From positions 1,178,001 to 1,242,000 of the forward strand of contig NZ_CP069303.1 of the NCBI RefSeq assembly GCF_016839145.1: a stretch of 64,000 nucleotides of DNA. Direction: 5' to 3'. Position numbers and translations under genes: made by a program. The notes under the pieces were generated by a model. The model made no database searches and was not told where the DNA came from. It saw only the letters and a program-made list of their open reading frames with translations. This document shows positions 26,462 to 34,826 of the stretch, one piece after another. This DNA comes from Shinella sp. PSBB067. Its GTDB lineage: Bacteria > Pseudomonadota > Alphaproteobacteria > Rhizobiales > Rhizobiaceae. How positions within the stretch are numbered: position 1 is the first letter of the stretch; every line of letters begins with the position of its first letter.

Positions 26462-26491
26462 AAGGCCGGGAGAGCGATCTCCCGGCCTTTT
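26462..26491 (+). terminator. Terminator of the rpoA-rplQ unit
   Basis: A perfect 12-bp stem, AAGGCCGGGAGA (26462-26473) against TCTCCCGGCCTT (26478-26489), with loop GCGA and T-rich end TTTTCGTTT. The A-rich left side suggests it may also end the convergent msrPQ transcript. Confidence 0.95.
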
Positions 26492-26517
26492 CGTTTGCAT
26501 CGCGCTCTCGGCGTCGA

Positions 26518-27162
26518 CTACGCCCTGTTGAACTGCGCCCTGCCGCCGCTCCCCCGCTTCCAGCGGTTGAAGGGCGTTCGCACGAGGCGCCAGGAGACGA
26601 GCAGGACCACCAGAACGATATAGGTCCACGGCTCCAGCCCGACGACCTTCACCGACATGGCGAAATGCAGCGCCCCGGCGGCCGCGATGACGTAGACGAG
26701 CCGGTGCAGTTTCGTCCAGCGCGGCCCGAGCCTGCGGATCGACCAGGTGTTGGAGGTCAGCGCCAGCGGGATCAGCATCACGAACCCGGCCATGCCGATG
26801 GTGATGAAGGGGCGCTTGGCGATGTCGGCGAGAACGGCGGAGAAATTCAGGTACTGGTCGAGCACCATATAGGTCAGGAAGTGCATCAGCACGTACCAGA
26901 AGGCGAGCAGGCCGAGCGCGCGGCGGTAGCGGATCCAGTTTAGGCCGACGAGGTCGCGAAGCGGGGTGATCGCCAGCGTGGCGACGAGGAAGCGCAGCGC
27001 CCATAGCCCGAGCAGGTGCTCGAACTCCTTGACCGGGTTGCCGGGAAGCCGCCCCGTCGCTCCGAGCCAGAACCCATAGGCCGCAGGCGCAAGCCCGGCG
27101 ACATAGAGCAGCCAGATCGACGCCGCATGGTATTTGCGGGGCAGGGCGGGGATGGCGGCCAT
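26518..27162 (-). CDS. msrQ: MsrQ, haem-binding membrane subunit of methionine sulfoxide reductase
   Basis: Inner-membrane b-type haem protein, 214 residues, that passes electrons from the quinone pool or a flavin reductase to periplasmic MsrP. About six hydrophobic helices are visible, with candidate haem-ligand histidines at 94, 153 and 166, matching the pattern of E. coli YedZ. ATG 27162 overlaps the msrP stop (TGATG), indicating coupled translation. A longer in-frame reading on this strand is the antisense shadow inside msrP. Confidence 0.95.
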   Translation of the reverse strand: MAAIPALPRKYHAASIWLLYVAGLAPAAYGFWLGATGRLPGNPVKEFEHLLGLWALRFLVATLAITPLRDLVGLNWIRYRRALGLLAFWYVLMHFLTYMVLDQYLNFSAVLADIAKRPFITIGMAGFVMLIPLALTSNTWSIRRLGPRWTKLHRLVYVIAAAGALHFAMSVKVVGLEPWTYIVLVVLLVSWRLVRTPFNRWKRGSGGRAQFNRA

Positions 27163-28103
27163 CAGTAGTTTGCCCTGAGGTCCATGCCGGCATAGAGGTC
27201 GGCGACCTCGTCCCCGTAGCCGTTGAAGGGCAGGGTCGGGCGGCGGTTTGCCCCGAAGAAGCCGCCCTCGCCGATTCGGTTCTCGCTCGCCTGGCTCCAG
27301 CGCGGATGGTCGACCTCCGGATTGACGTTGGCGTAGAAGCCGTACTCGTTCGGCGCGGAGATGTTCCAGGTCGAAGGCGGCTGCTTGTCCGTGAGCGTGA
27401 TCTTCACGATCGACTTGATGCCCTTGAAGCCATATTTCCACGGCACGACGAGCCGGATCGGCGCGCCGTTCTGGTTCGGCAGCGTCTTGCCGTAGACGCC
27501 GACGGAGAGGATCGTCAGCGGATGGCGCGCCTCGTCGAGCCTCAGGCCCTCGACATAGGGCCAGGGCAGCGACTGGAAATAACCCGACTGGCCCGGCATT
27601 TCCGCCGGCCGGACGACCGTCTCGAAGGCGACATATCTGGCATCGCCCAGCGGCTCGACCTTGTCGAGGAGCGCGGCGAGCGGAAAGCCGACCCACGGGA
27701 TCACCATGGACCACGCCTCCACGCAGCGCATGCGGTAGACCCGGTCCTCGAGCGGCATGGCAAGCAGCTCTTCGAGCCCGAATTCCCTGGGCTTGCCGAC
27801 GAGGCCGTCGACCTTGACCGTCCATGGCGTCGGCTTGAATTTTTCCGAGTTTGCCAGCGGGTCGCCCTTGCCCATGCCGAACTCGTAGAAATTGTTGTAG
27901 CTGGTCACGTCCTTTTCGGGCGTCAGCGTCTCGTCGACCGCATAGCGGCTCTTCGACGCCTTCAGCGCTTCCGCGAAGGCGGGCGTTCCCGCCGCCATCA
28001 GCGCGCCCCCGGCCGCCGCGGCCAGAAATGAGCGGCGATCGAGGAAACAGTGCTCGGGCGTGATTTCCGAGGCGGCTATACGGGGCGGGCGATAGAGGGA
28101 CAT
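27162..28103 (-). CDS. msrP: MsrP, periplasmic protein-methionine-sulfoxide reductase
   Basis: Molybdopterin enzyme, 313 residues, that repairs oxidised methionines in periplasmic proteins. The N-terminus carries a twin-arginine signal ([12 protein letters not shown] at 22-33, cleavage after AFA about 44), and the sulfite-oxidase-fold core has the molybdenum-ligating cysteine in MRCVEAWSM (Cys127). It is the first gene of msrPQ. It diverges from the Do-like protease gene across a 203 bp spacer, which fits two envelope-protection systems side by side. Confidence 0.96.
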   Translation of the reverse strand: MSLYRPPRIAASEITPEHCFLDRRSFLAAAAGGALMAAGTPAFAEALKASKSRYAVDETLTPEKDVTSYNNFYEFGMGKGDPLANSEKFKPTPWTVKVDGLVGKPREFGLEELLAMPLEDRVYRMRCVEAWSMVIPWVGFPLAALLDKVEPLGDARYVAFETVVRPAEMPGQSGYFQSLPWPYVEGLRLDEARHPLTILSVGVYGKTLPNQNGAPIRLVVPWKYGFKGIKSIVKITLTDKQPPSTWNISAPNEYGFYANVNPEVDHPRWSQASENRIGEGGFFGANRRPTLPFNGYGDEVADLYAGMDLRANY

Positions 28104-28306
28104 GACGGGGCTCGATCTGCTGGATTTTTTCCTGCTATCTACGTAAACGAGCGGCGTGTCGTTTCAACGGCCGGGCAGGGCGGCCGCGACCACTTTTTCG
28201 TGCACGCCGCGTGAGGCTTCGCGAGCGGAAGATGCTTGGCGGCGGTTTGCCTTTTTTCCTGCGAGATCCTATCTCATCGTGACGCGGAAACGAAGGAGAC
28301 TCGTCC

Positions 28307-29710
28307 ATGCCGAATGCCCGCATCCTGCTTGCCGCCCCCGTTGTCATGGCGCTAGCGTTCATGACGCCCGCAACGGCTCAGGAGCGCACCGTTCCCCAGT
28401 CGCGCACGGAGATGCAGCTCTCCTTCGCCCCGCTCGTCAAGCAGGTCGAGAATGCCGTCGTCAACGTCTATGCCGAGCGCGTCGTCGAGCGCCGCTCGAT
28501 CTTCGAGGGCGATCCCTTCTTCGAGGAGTTCTTCGGCCAGCGCATGCCGAACCGCAGCGAGAAGCAGTCCTCGCTCGGCTCGGGCGTCATCGTCGGCCCC
28601 AAGGGCTTCGTGGTGACGAACAACCACGTCATCGAGGGCGCCAGCGACATCAAGGTGGCGCTGGCCGACGGCCGCGAATTCGAAAGCACCGTCGTGCTCA
28701 AGGACGAGCGCGTCGACCTCGCCGTGCTGAAGATCAAGTCGGATGCCGATTTCGCCACCCTGCCGCTCGGCGACAGCGATGCCGTTCAGGTCGGCGATCT
28801 CGTGCTGGCTATCGGCAACCCGTTCGGCGTCGGCCAGACGGTGACGAGCGGCATTGTCTCGGCGCTTGCCCGCAACCAGGTGCGCTCGGGCGATTTCGGC
28901 TTCTTCATCCAGACGGACGCCTCCATCAACCCCGGCAATTCCGGCGGCGGCCTCATCAACATGAACGGCGAGCTGATCGGCATCAACACCGCCATCTTCT
29001 CGCGCGGCGGCGGTTCGAACGGCGTCGGCTTCGCCATTCCGGCCAATCTCGTGAAGACTTTCGTCGCCAGCGCCGAGAACGGCAACGCCACCTTCGACCG
29101 CCCCTTTGTCGGCGCGACCTTCGACGCGGTGACCTCCGAGGTCGCGGAAGCCCTCGGGCTTGAACGCGCCCGCGGCGCGCTCGTCTCGCAGGTCCAGCCC
29201 GGCAGCCCGGCGGAAAAAGCCGGCATGAAGGCCGGGCAGGTCGTCACCGCCGTCAACGGCATCCAGGTCGAGCATCCCGATGCGCTCGGCTATCGCCTCA
29301 CCACCGTCGGCATCGGCGGCACGGCGCGCATCACCGTCATCGCCGACGGCAAGGAGCAGGAGCTGACGCTTTCCCTCGACCGTGCGCCCGAGACGACGCC
29401 GCGCGACGAGCGGCTGATCGAGGGCCGCAATCCCTTCTCCGGCGCCGTTGTCGCCAACCTCTCGCCGCGCGTCGCGGAAGAGCTGCGCATGCCGACCAAC
29501 AAGACGACGACCGGCGTCGTCGTCACCGAGGTCAACCGCGGCTCGCCGGCCGCCCGCATCGGCCTCCAGCCGCGCGACATCGTCGTTGAGCTGAACGGCA
29601 CGCCGGTGACCACGAGCGAGAAGCTCGCCGCGCTCGTGAACGAGGACCCCTCCATCTGGCGCGTCGAGATCGAGCGCGACGGCCAGCGCATCCGCCAGTT
29701 CTTCCGATGA
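28307..29710 (+). CDS. Do-like periplasmic serine protease (DegP/DegQ family)
   Basis: Trypsin-fold protease with two PDZ domains, 467 residues, predicted to degrade misfolded periplasmic proteins. A signal peptide spans residues 1-24 (ending ATA-QE). The catalytic triad is His107 (NNHVIEG), Asp137 (VDLAVLK) and Ser212 (GNSGGG); PDZ1 spans about 255-345 and PDZ2 about 370-465. GAAGGAGA lies upstream of the ATG. Its last four bases overlap rarA. Rhizobia carry several paralogues, so I do not assign a numbered deg symbol. Confidence 0.95.
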   Translation: MPNARILLAAPVVMALAFMTPATAQERTVPQSRTEMQLSFAPLVKQVENAVVNVYAERVVERRSIFEGDPFFEEFFGQRMPNRSEKQSSLGSGVIVGPKGFVVTNNHVIEGASDIKVALADGREFESTVVLKDERVDLAVLKIKSDADFATLPLGDSDAVQVGDLVLAIGNPFGVGQTVTSGIVSALARNQVRSGDFGFFIQTDASINPGNSGGGLINMNGELIGINTAIFSRGGGSNGVGFAIPANLVKTFVASAENGNATFDRPFVGATFDAVTSEVAEALGLERARGALVSQVQPGSPAEKAGMKAGQVVTAVNGIQVEHPDALGYRLTTVGIGGTARITVIADGKEQELTLSLDRAPETTPRDERLIEGRNPFSGAVVANLSPRVAEELRMPTNKTTTGVVVTEVNRGSPAARIGLQPRDIVVELNGTPVTTSEKLAALVNEDPSIWRVEIERDGQRIRQFFR

Positions 29711-31023
29711 GCGACCTCTTCGCCCCGCGTGAACCGGAGGAGATGGCGGCAAAGCGGCCCCTGGCCGACCGCCTGCGCCCCCGCACGCTGGGCGAGGTCT
29801 CCGGACAGGAGCACCTGACCGGCCCGGACGGCGTGCTCTCGCGCATGATCGAGGCGGGCTCGCTCGGCTCGATGATCTTCTGGGGCCCGCCCGGCACCGG
29901 CAAGACCACGGTGGCGCGGCTGCTGTCCGGCGAGACCGGCCTTGCCTTCGAGCAGATCTCGGCGATCTTCTCCGGCGTCGCCGACCTCAAGAAGGTCTTC
30001 GAAGCCGCACGCCTGCGCCGCATGGGCGGCCGCCAGACCCTGCTCTTCGTCGACGAAATCCATCGCTTCAACCGCGCCCAGCAGGACAGCTTCCTGCCGG
30101 TCATGGAGGACGGCACGATCGTGCTCGTCGGCGCGACGACGGAGAACCCGTCCTTCGAGCTCAATGCCGCTCTTCTCTCGCGCGCCCGCGTGCTGACCTT
30201 CAAGCCGCATGACGAGCAAAGCCTGGAGGAGCTTCTGAAGCGCGCCGAAGCCATCGAGGAAAAGCCCTTGCCGCTCGACGAGGAGGCGCGCGCCTCGCTG
30301 CTGCGCATGGCCGACGGCGACGGGCGGGCGGTGCTGACACTGGCCGAGGAGGTGTGGCGTGCCGCACGCTCGGGCGAAGCCTTCGGCCAGGACGATCTCT
30401 TCCGCATCGTCCAGCGCCGCGCGCCGGTCTACGACAAGTCGCAGGACGGCCACTACAACCTCATCTCCGCCCTGCACAAGGCCGTGCGCGGCTCCGATCC
30501 CGATGCCGCGCTCTACTATCTCACCCGCATGCTGGATGCCGGCGAGGACCCGCTGTTCCTCTGCCGCCGCATGGTGCGCATGGCGGTGGAGGATATCGGC
30601 CTTGCCGATCCTCAGGCGCTCGTCGTCTGCAACGCCGCCAAGGATGCCTACGATTTCCTCGGCTCCCCGGAGGGCGAGCTGGCGCTGGCGCAGGCCTGCG
30701 TCTATCTCGCCACCGCCCCGAAATCCAACGCCGTCTACACCGCCTACAAGTCCGCCATGCGGGCGGCGAAGGAAAACGGCTCCCTGCTGCCGCCCAAGCA
30801 TATCCTCAACGCCCCGACCAAGCTGATGAAGGGCGAGGGCTATGGCGAAGGCTACCGCTACGACCATGACGAGCCGGAGGCCTTTTCCGGCCAGGACTAT
30901 TTCCCCGAAAAGATGGGCCGCCGCACCTTCTACGATCCGCCGGAACGCGGCTTCGAGCGGGAGCTGCGCAAGCGGCTGGAATGGTGGGCGAAGCTGCGCC
31001 GGGAGAAGGGCGGGAACGGCTAG
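29707..31023 (+). CDS. rarA: Replication-associated recombination protein A (AAA+ ATPase)
   Basis: RarA/MgsA, 438 residues, is a clamp-loader-like ATPase that acts at stalled replication forks with RecA and SSB. The Walker A motif GPPGTGKT lies at 60-67 and Walker B LLFVDEIH at 112-119, followed by sensor and C-terminal tetramerisation regions. It overlaps the protease gene by 4 bp (ATGA), so the pair is translationally coupled despite unrelated functions. Confidence 0.97.
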   Translation: MSDLFAPREPEEMAAKRPLADRLRPRTLGEVSGQEHLTGPDGVLSRMIEAGSLGSMIFWGPPGTGKTTVARLLSGETGLAFEQISAIFSGVADLKKVFEAARLRRMGGRQTLLFVDEIHRFNRAQQDSFLPVMEDGTIVLVGATTENPSFELNAALLSRARVLTFKPHDEQSLEELLKRAEAIEEKPLPLDEEARASLLRMADGDGRAVLTLAEEVWRAARSGEAFGQDDLFRIVQRRAPVYDKSQDGHYNLISALHKAVRGSDPDAALYYLTRMLDAGEDPLFLCRRMVRMAVEDIGLADPQALVVCNAAKDAYDFLGSPEGELALAQACVYLATAPKSNAVYTAYKSAMRAAKENGSLLPPKHILNAPTKLMKGEGYGEGYRYDHDEPEAFSGQDYFPEKMGRRTFYDPPERGFERELRKRLEWWAKLRREKGGNG

Positions 31024-31026
31024 GAC

Positions 31027-31157
31027 CGATCGACCCTCAGCCCTGCAAACGATAGTTTTCCCGGCTTCCAGTGCTCACGTACCGAACGTACGCTGCCCTC
31101 CCGATCCCGGAAAAGCACCATTTTCGGCTCAGCCGGAACTGAATGTCGATCGACCCT
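31027..31157. repeat. Interval bounded by 11-bp direct repeats, rarA-DUF1883 gap
   Basis: CGATCGACCCT occurs at 31027-31037 and again at 31147-31157, 120 bp apart in the same orientation, around a gene-free convergent spacer. The second copy runs into the stop codon of the DUF1883 gene. No ORF or transposase is present. Confidence 0.5.
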
Positions 31158-31470
31158 AGGCCGCGCTGAAGTGCGGCGCCGGCTTCCGCGGCGCCTGCGG
31201 CACCAGCCTGATCGAGGATTCCGCCTTTCCGGCATGACCCTCCATGTCCACCACGACATGCCAGTGTCCGCTTTGCGGTATCTTCAGCCGGATCGGAGAC
31301 TGCCTGGCGACGCCGCCGAGAAACCTGTGCTGGCGGGCGTTCCTGAAGAGGTCGAAATTGCCGTGGCTCATCAGGCGCACATTGGCGACGGCCGAGAGCG
31401 TGATCTCGATCATTGTGCCGCCGCGCTGCATGTCGAGGTCGTAATGCGTATAGGAAAAGCTGTGCGCCAT
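31156..31470 (-). CDS. DUF1883 family protein
   Basis: A 104-residue protein with the family pattern YTHYDLDMQRGGTMIEITL, SAVANVRLMSHGNFDLFRN and SGHWHVVVDMEGHAG. The function is not known to me; the fold is predicted to be all-beta, and no signal peptide is present. ATG 31470 gives the usual family start; ATG 31491 is an alternative seven codons upstream, and neither has a strong ribosome site. It converges on rarA. Confidence 0.8.
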   Translation of the reverse strand: MAHSFSYTHYDLDMQRGGTMIEITLSAVANVRLMSHGNFDLFRNARQHRFLGGVARQSPIRLKIPQSGHWHVVVDMEGHAGKAESSIRLVPQAPRKPAPHFSAA

Positions 31471-31491
31471 GGATTGCCCGGGTCGTCTCAT

Positions 31492-31924
31492 GTGCCGGCA
31501 TGATCACATGTGCCGGTTAACGTTCCCTTCCCGCTGACGATATGGTTGCTTGATAATAGTGACGCACATTCAATTGGTTGCCTAGGAGAGCGGATTCAAT
31601 TCCGCAGCGACTTGATTCAAAATCGCAGGCGCATCGGATGAGAATGTCGATGTCAAAGAGCCATCATTGCAAAGCGAATCTTCCACGCTCGCAAACGCCG
31701 GCTAATTGGTGGATGAAATCTCCTCAAAGGCCGAAGCCCGGATGCGGAGAGATGCATCCAGTGTCGCCGCGCCCATGAACGCGCCTGCTGACCGGGCCTC
31801 GCCGCCTGGCGTGTATGAGGCTCGCTCAATGGCAGACGTGGATACGTTTCGGGCGGAGGGCAGGAGCCATCAGGGGGGAAATGTCGCATGGGCTGCATTG
31901 GCGCGCGTTTTCACGCCGAACAAC
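31492..31924. other. Gene-free interval upstream of the DUF1883 gene
   Basis: About 430 bp, more AT-rich than its surroundings near 31500-31700. Short ORFs exist on both strands but none has a ribosome site or a recognisable product. It must hold the promoter of the DUF1883 gene. I see no repeat or hairpin of note. Confidence 0.5.
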
Positions 31925-32560
31925 TCAGAGCGTGTCCGTCCAGGCCTTCACCCTCTTGGCCATCGTGGCAAGGTGGTCGGCGGCGGAGAAGCCGGAAATG
32001 GTCTTGCGCGGCTTGAGGTCATGGTCGCCGTCCTCGAGCCAGAGGAAGTCGATGCGCGCCGGCAGGCCATAGGCCGGCACCTCGTCGCTTGTGCCGAAGG
32101 GATCGCGCGTGCCCTGGCAGATCAGCGTCGGCACCTTGAGCGTCATCAGGTGCGCGGTGCGCAGTTGGGCCGGCTTTTCCGGCGGGTGGAAAGGATAGCC
32201 GAGGCAGAGGAGGCCGGCGATGCGCCCTTCCGCGTAAAGCCCGTCCGCCACCATGCTGGCGACGCGCCCGCCCATCGATTTGCCGCCGATGACGAGCCTG
32301 CCGCTCGCGCGGAGCTCGGCGACGGCGGCGCAAAATTCCGGGTTCAGCGTCTCGGCTTTCGGCGGCGGCCTGCGGCTGCCCTGCGTGCGGCGGGCGGCCA
32401 TGTAGGCGAACTCGAAGCGGGCGACGCGCAAGCCCTCGGCCGCAAGCGCCAGAGAGGCCGCATTCATCGACGGCGAATCCATCGGCGCGCCGCTGCCATG
32501 GGCAAGGAGCACGGTGACGCGCCCGCCCGCGGGGCCGGTGAAGAGGAAGGGCAGGCTCAT
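31925..32560 (-). CDS. Alpha/beta hydrolase (TEX30/KANL3-like family)
   Basis: A 211-residue alpha/beta hydrolase. The nucleophile elbow is GKSMGGR with Ser95; the likely triad is completed by Asp153 (QGTRDPFG) and His180 (EDGDHDLKP), and an oxyanion segment LLAHGSGAPMDS lies near the N-terminus. The substrate is unknown; the protein lacks a signal peptide. The gene lies 9 bp downstream of the small FPASDP gene on the same strand, so they are probably cotranscribed. Confidence 0.88.
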   Translation of the reverse strand: MSLPFLFTGPAGGRVTVLLAHGSGAPMDSPSMNAASLALAAEGLRVARFEFAYMAARRTQGSRRPPPKAETLNPEFCAAVAELRASGRLVIGGKSMGGRVASMVADGLYAEGRIAGLLCLGYPFHPPEKPAQLRTAHLMTLKVPTLICQGTRDPFGTSDEVPAYGLPARIDFLWLEDGDHDLKPRKTISGFSAADHLATMAKRVKAWTDTL

Positions 32561-32569
32561 GCGGCCGTC

Positions 32570-32740
32570 CTACTTCGCATGGTCCTTGACGTCGCCGGGC
32601 GCGATCGGGTCGCTGGCCGGGAAGGTCTCCTCCAGCGCCTCTTCCAGATAGTCGTCCTGCTCGGCCTTGCGGCTCTTTTCCTTCTGCCGGGCCTGCTCCT
32701 TCTCCAGCGATGCCTTGGGGCTGTCCTTTTCCGTCGCCAT
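32570..32740 (-). CDS. Small charged protein with FPASDP motif, 56 aa
   Basis: A 56-residue, highly charged protein: a Lys/Glu/Gln-rich helical N-terminal half, then LEEALEETFPASDPIAPGD. The ALEETFPASDP motif is shared, to my recollection, by many small proteobacterial proteins of unknown role. ATG 32740 follows GAGGAG. The larger ORF containing it in this frame is a shadow of the EEP gene upstream. Confidence 0.75.
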   Translation of the reverse strand: MATEKDSPKASLEKEQARQKEKSRKAEQDDYLEEALEETFPASDPIAPGDVKDHAK

Positions 32741-32799
32741 GGTCGTCTCCTCGGTATCCTGTTTCCTAAGATAGCGTGTTTTTGCCCGAGGGCGAGGGC

Positions 32800-33792
32800 T
32801 CAGCTCTCCGGCACGGAAAGTTCGGCGATGACGGGAAGGTGGTTCGAGCCGAAGGCCGGGCCGACGTGCCGGGCCAGCACCGCGATGTCCGGCGACACGA
32901 CGATATGGTCGATCGAGGCGCCGATATAGGCGAGCCTGTCGAGCTTCATGCTGAAGCGGGTCACCGGCTGCAGCCAGCCGCCGGCCGTGGAAGCAAGGCC
33001 CGCCTGCCGGAGAAAGTTGCGGAAGAAGGGTGACCAGGTGGGCGTGTTCCAGTCCCCCGCGACGATGACCGGCGCCGTTTCGAGATCGCCCTTCACCGCG
33101 TCTGCGGCGGCGGAAAGATAGGCGTTGCGATCGCGCCACTTCCACGGCCGGCGCGGCGTTTCGGGATGGAAGGCATAGAGGAAGAGCGGCTTGCCGTTCA
33201 GCTCCAGTTCCAGCCGCAGGGGCTGCTTGTAGGCATATTCCTCGGTGAAGGCGCGCTTCAGCTCGGTTTCCGCGCGGATCGGCAGCCGGGAGAAGACCTT
33301 GAGGTCGTCGCGCGCGCGGCTTTCGGCGCTGCTTTCGTGGGGATAGAGCCCGGAGGCGGACAGCGCCTGTTCCCACGTCGCCGTCGTTTCCTGCAGCACG
33401 ACGATGTCGGGCTTTTCCCGGCGCAGGATGTCGATGAAGACGGCGGGGTCCTTCTCGTTATCGACGTAGAGATTGGCGGTGAGCACCTTCAGCCCGCTGC
33501 CGGGGCCGAAGGAGCGGGCGGTCGGCACGTCGAAGGCGGGAATGAGCGCGACGGCGACGCCGAGAAGCGCGATCGCGATCGCCTTCAGACGACGCGTCAC
33601 GAGGGCGCCGACGAGGAAGAAGGCACCGGCGGTCACCACATAGGGCCAGGCGAAGGTGAGGAGATCGACGAGCCAGAACCGGTCGGCGGCAAGCACGACC
33701 ACGCTCACGGCGAAAAGGTAGGCAATGACGCCCGGCAGGACGAGGACGCGGTAGGCGAGGGCGACCGGTCCCCGGCGGCGTTCTGTCGGCAT
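32800..33792 (-). CDS. Endonuclease/exonuclease/phosphatase-fold membrane protein
   Basis: A 330-residue protein with two or three N-terminal membrane helices (about residues 10-90) followed by an EEP domain. The domain shows LKVLTANLYVDN, PDIVVLQET, IVAGDWNTP and IDHIVVS with the final SNHLPVIAEL, which carry the expected metal-binding and catalytic Asn, Glu, Asp and His residues. The enzyme domain probably faces the periplasm. The substrate cannot be told from sequence. ATG 33792 follows AAGGAA; two upstream ATGs are less likely. Confidence 0.88.
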   Translation of the reverse strand: MPTERRRGPVALAYRVLVLPGVIAYLFAVSVVVLAADRFWLVDLLTFAWPYVVTAGAFFLVGALVTRRLKAIAIALLGVAVALIPAFDVPTARSFGPGSGLKVLTANLYVDNEKDPAVFIDILRREKPDIVVLQETTATWEQALSASGLYPHESSAESRARDDLKVFSRLPIRAETELKRAFTEEYAYKQPLRLELELNGKPLFLYAFHPETPRRPWKWRDRNAYLSAAADAVKGDLETAPVIVAGDWNTPTWSPFFRNFLRQAGLASTAGGWLQPVTRFSMKLDRLAYIGASIDHIVVSPDIAVLARHVGPAFGSNHLPVIAELSVPES

Positions 33793-34518
33793 CGACTGTT
33801 CCTTCTGCATCGCGGGATTCGGGTCAGGTCGATTCCCGTAACGGGAGGTTTGCATGTACCGCGCTCATGCCGATGCTGCAATGCATTGCGGGCTTGCCGG
33901 GAAAGAGGGCCGCCGGTTCGTCGCTTCCGGCCGTACGAATGCGCCCCGCATGCCGCACGCCGGGGTTTGTCGCTCCTATCGGACGGGGCGCTGCAAGCTG
34001 CCTCGACTGATTGTTTGATGTGGTACCTTTCAGCGTCCCTTTCGGCGGTTTGTGCCCGCGACTTGGGTGCCTCTGCGAAGACAGAAAAGGGGACGTTGCT
34101 CTCCGGTTTCCGGCATGGGCCTTTCCGTTTTCGCATCCGCCTCGCGCTCCATGGCGAAACGGATGGAAGGGGTCTCCTTCCGGACGGTATCCATCCCGGC
34201 GGACGATGCCGACGCATCCGCCATTTCCTGCCCCTTATGTGCCGCACAGGCACGCCCGGCGCGCCGTCCGGGGGCTTGTGAAGCGAAAGGCCGGTCCGAC
34301 GCCCCCCGCTTCCCCCGTGTCGCCGGAGGGAGACCATTTTCCGCGGGCCCCATGGTGAAGGCGCACGTCCTTCCCCCACCACAAGCGCCGACCCCGCCTC
34401 GCTGCAACGCCTTGCAGTGTATCCGCGGCGGGATGGGGGATTGTAGGCACGGGTTCGCAGGGCGGCGAAAAGGCGGGGGTTGTTTTTCCTGGAATTGAGG
34501 GGGCGCCATGGGGCCTGG

Positions 34519-34541
34519 ATCCTCGGGTCGAGCCCGAGGAT
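34519..34541. repeat. Palindromic intergenic repeat, copy 1
   Basis: ATCCTCGGG (34519-34527) and CCCGAGGAT (34533-34541) flank a 5-nt loop, followed by GACGA. It belongs to the same family as the copies at 34677-34699 and 62621-62643, a rhizobial intergenic mosaic (RIME-like) pattern. Confidence 0.75.
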
Positions 34542-34676
34542 GACGAAAAAAGGGAAGGTGAGGGAGAAAGGCAGCACCGCCCATGCCGCGCCGTTTGAAA
34601 GAGGGGGGCGGGCGCCGTGATCGTTCCACATGTCGCACCGCTCATTTGACGGGAAACCGTTTACCACTCCTCCGTC

Positions 34677-34699
34677 ACCCTCGGCCTTGAGCCGAGGGT
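34677..34699. repeat. Palindromic intergenic repeat, copy 2
   Basis: ACCCTCGGC (34677-34685), loop CTTGA, GCCGAGGGT (34691-34699), preceded by CGTC. The loop is identical to that of the copy at 62621, and the stems differ by paired changes. Confidence 0.75.
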
Positions 34700-34772
34700 C
34701 CCCAGCCGCGCACGCCTGCCTGACGGCATTCGAAGGCATGCCCATGCCGTATGATGACTGACGTTGAAACGG

Positions 34773-34800
34773 AAAACCCGGGGATCGCTCCCCGGGTTTT
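34773..34800 (-). terminator. Terminator of nrdJ
   Basis: A perfect 12-bp stem, AAAACCCGGGGA (34773-34784) with TCCCCGGGTTTT (34789-34800), loop TCGC. On the minus strand the stem ends in TTTT, as needed to stop nrdJ, whose stop codon lies 26 bp upstream. Confidence 0.9.
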
Positions 34801-34826
34801 CGTTTGTCGGGTCAATCGGTGCAGGC

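Larger units (their letters stand above)
33793..34772. other. Gene-poor interval with palindromic repeats
   Basis: Nearly 1 kb with no supportable gene. Overlapping ORFs up to about 350 codons occur on both strands, but they are Arg/Pro/Ala-rich, lack ribosome sites and resemble nothing I recognise. The recognisable content is two palindromic repeats at 34519-34541 and 34677-34699. It may be a decayed region. Confidence 0.55.

Noticed and set aside
33793..34772. Overlapping ORFs of 100-350 codons on both strands
   Set aside because: They are low-complexity Arg/Pro/Ala readings without ribosome sites, contain palindromic repeats and overlap each other in all frames.
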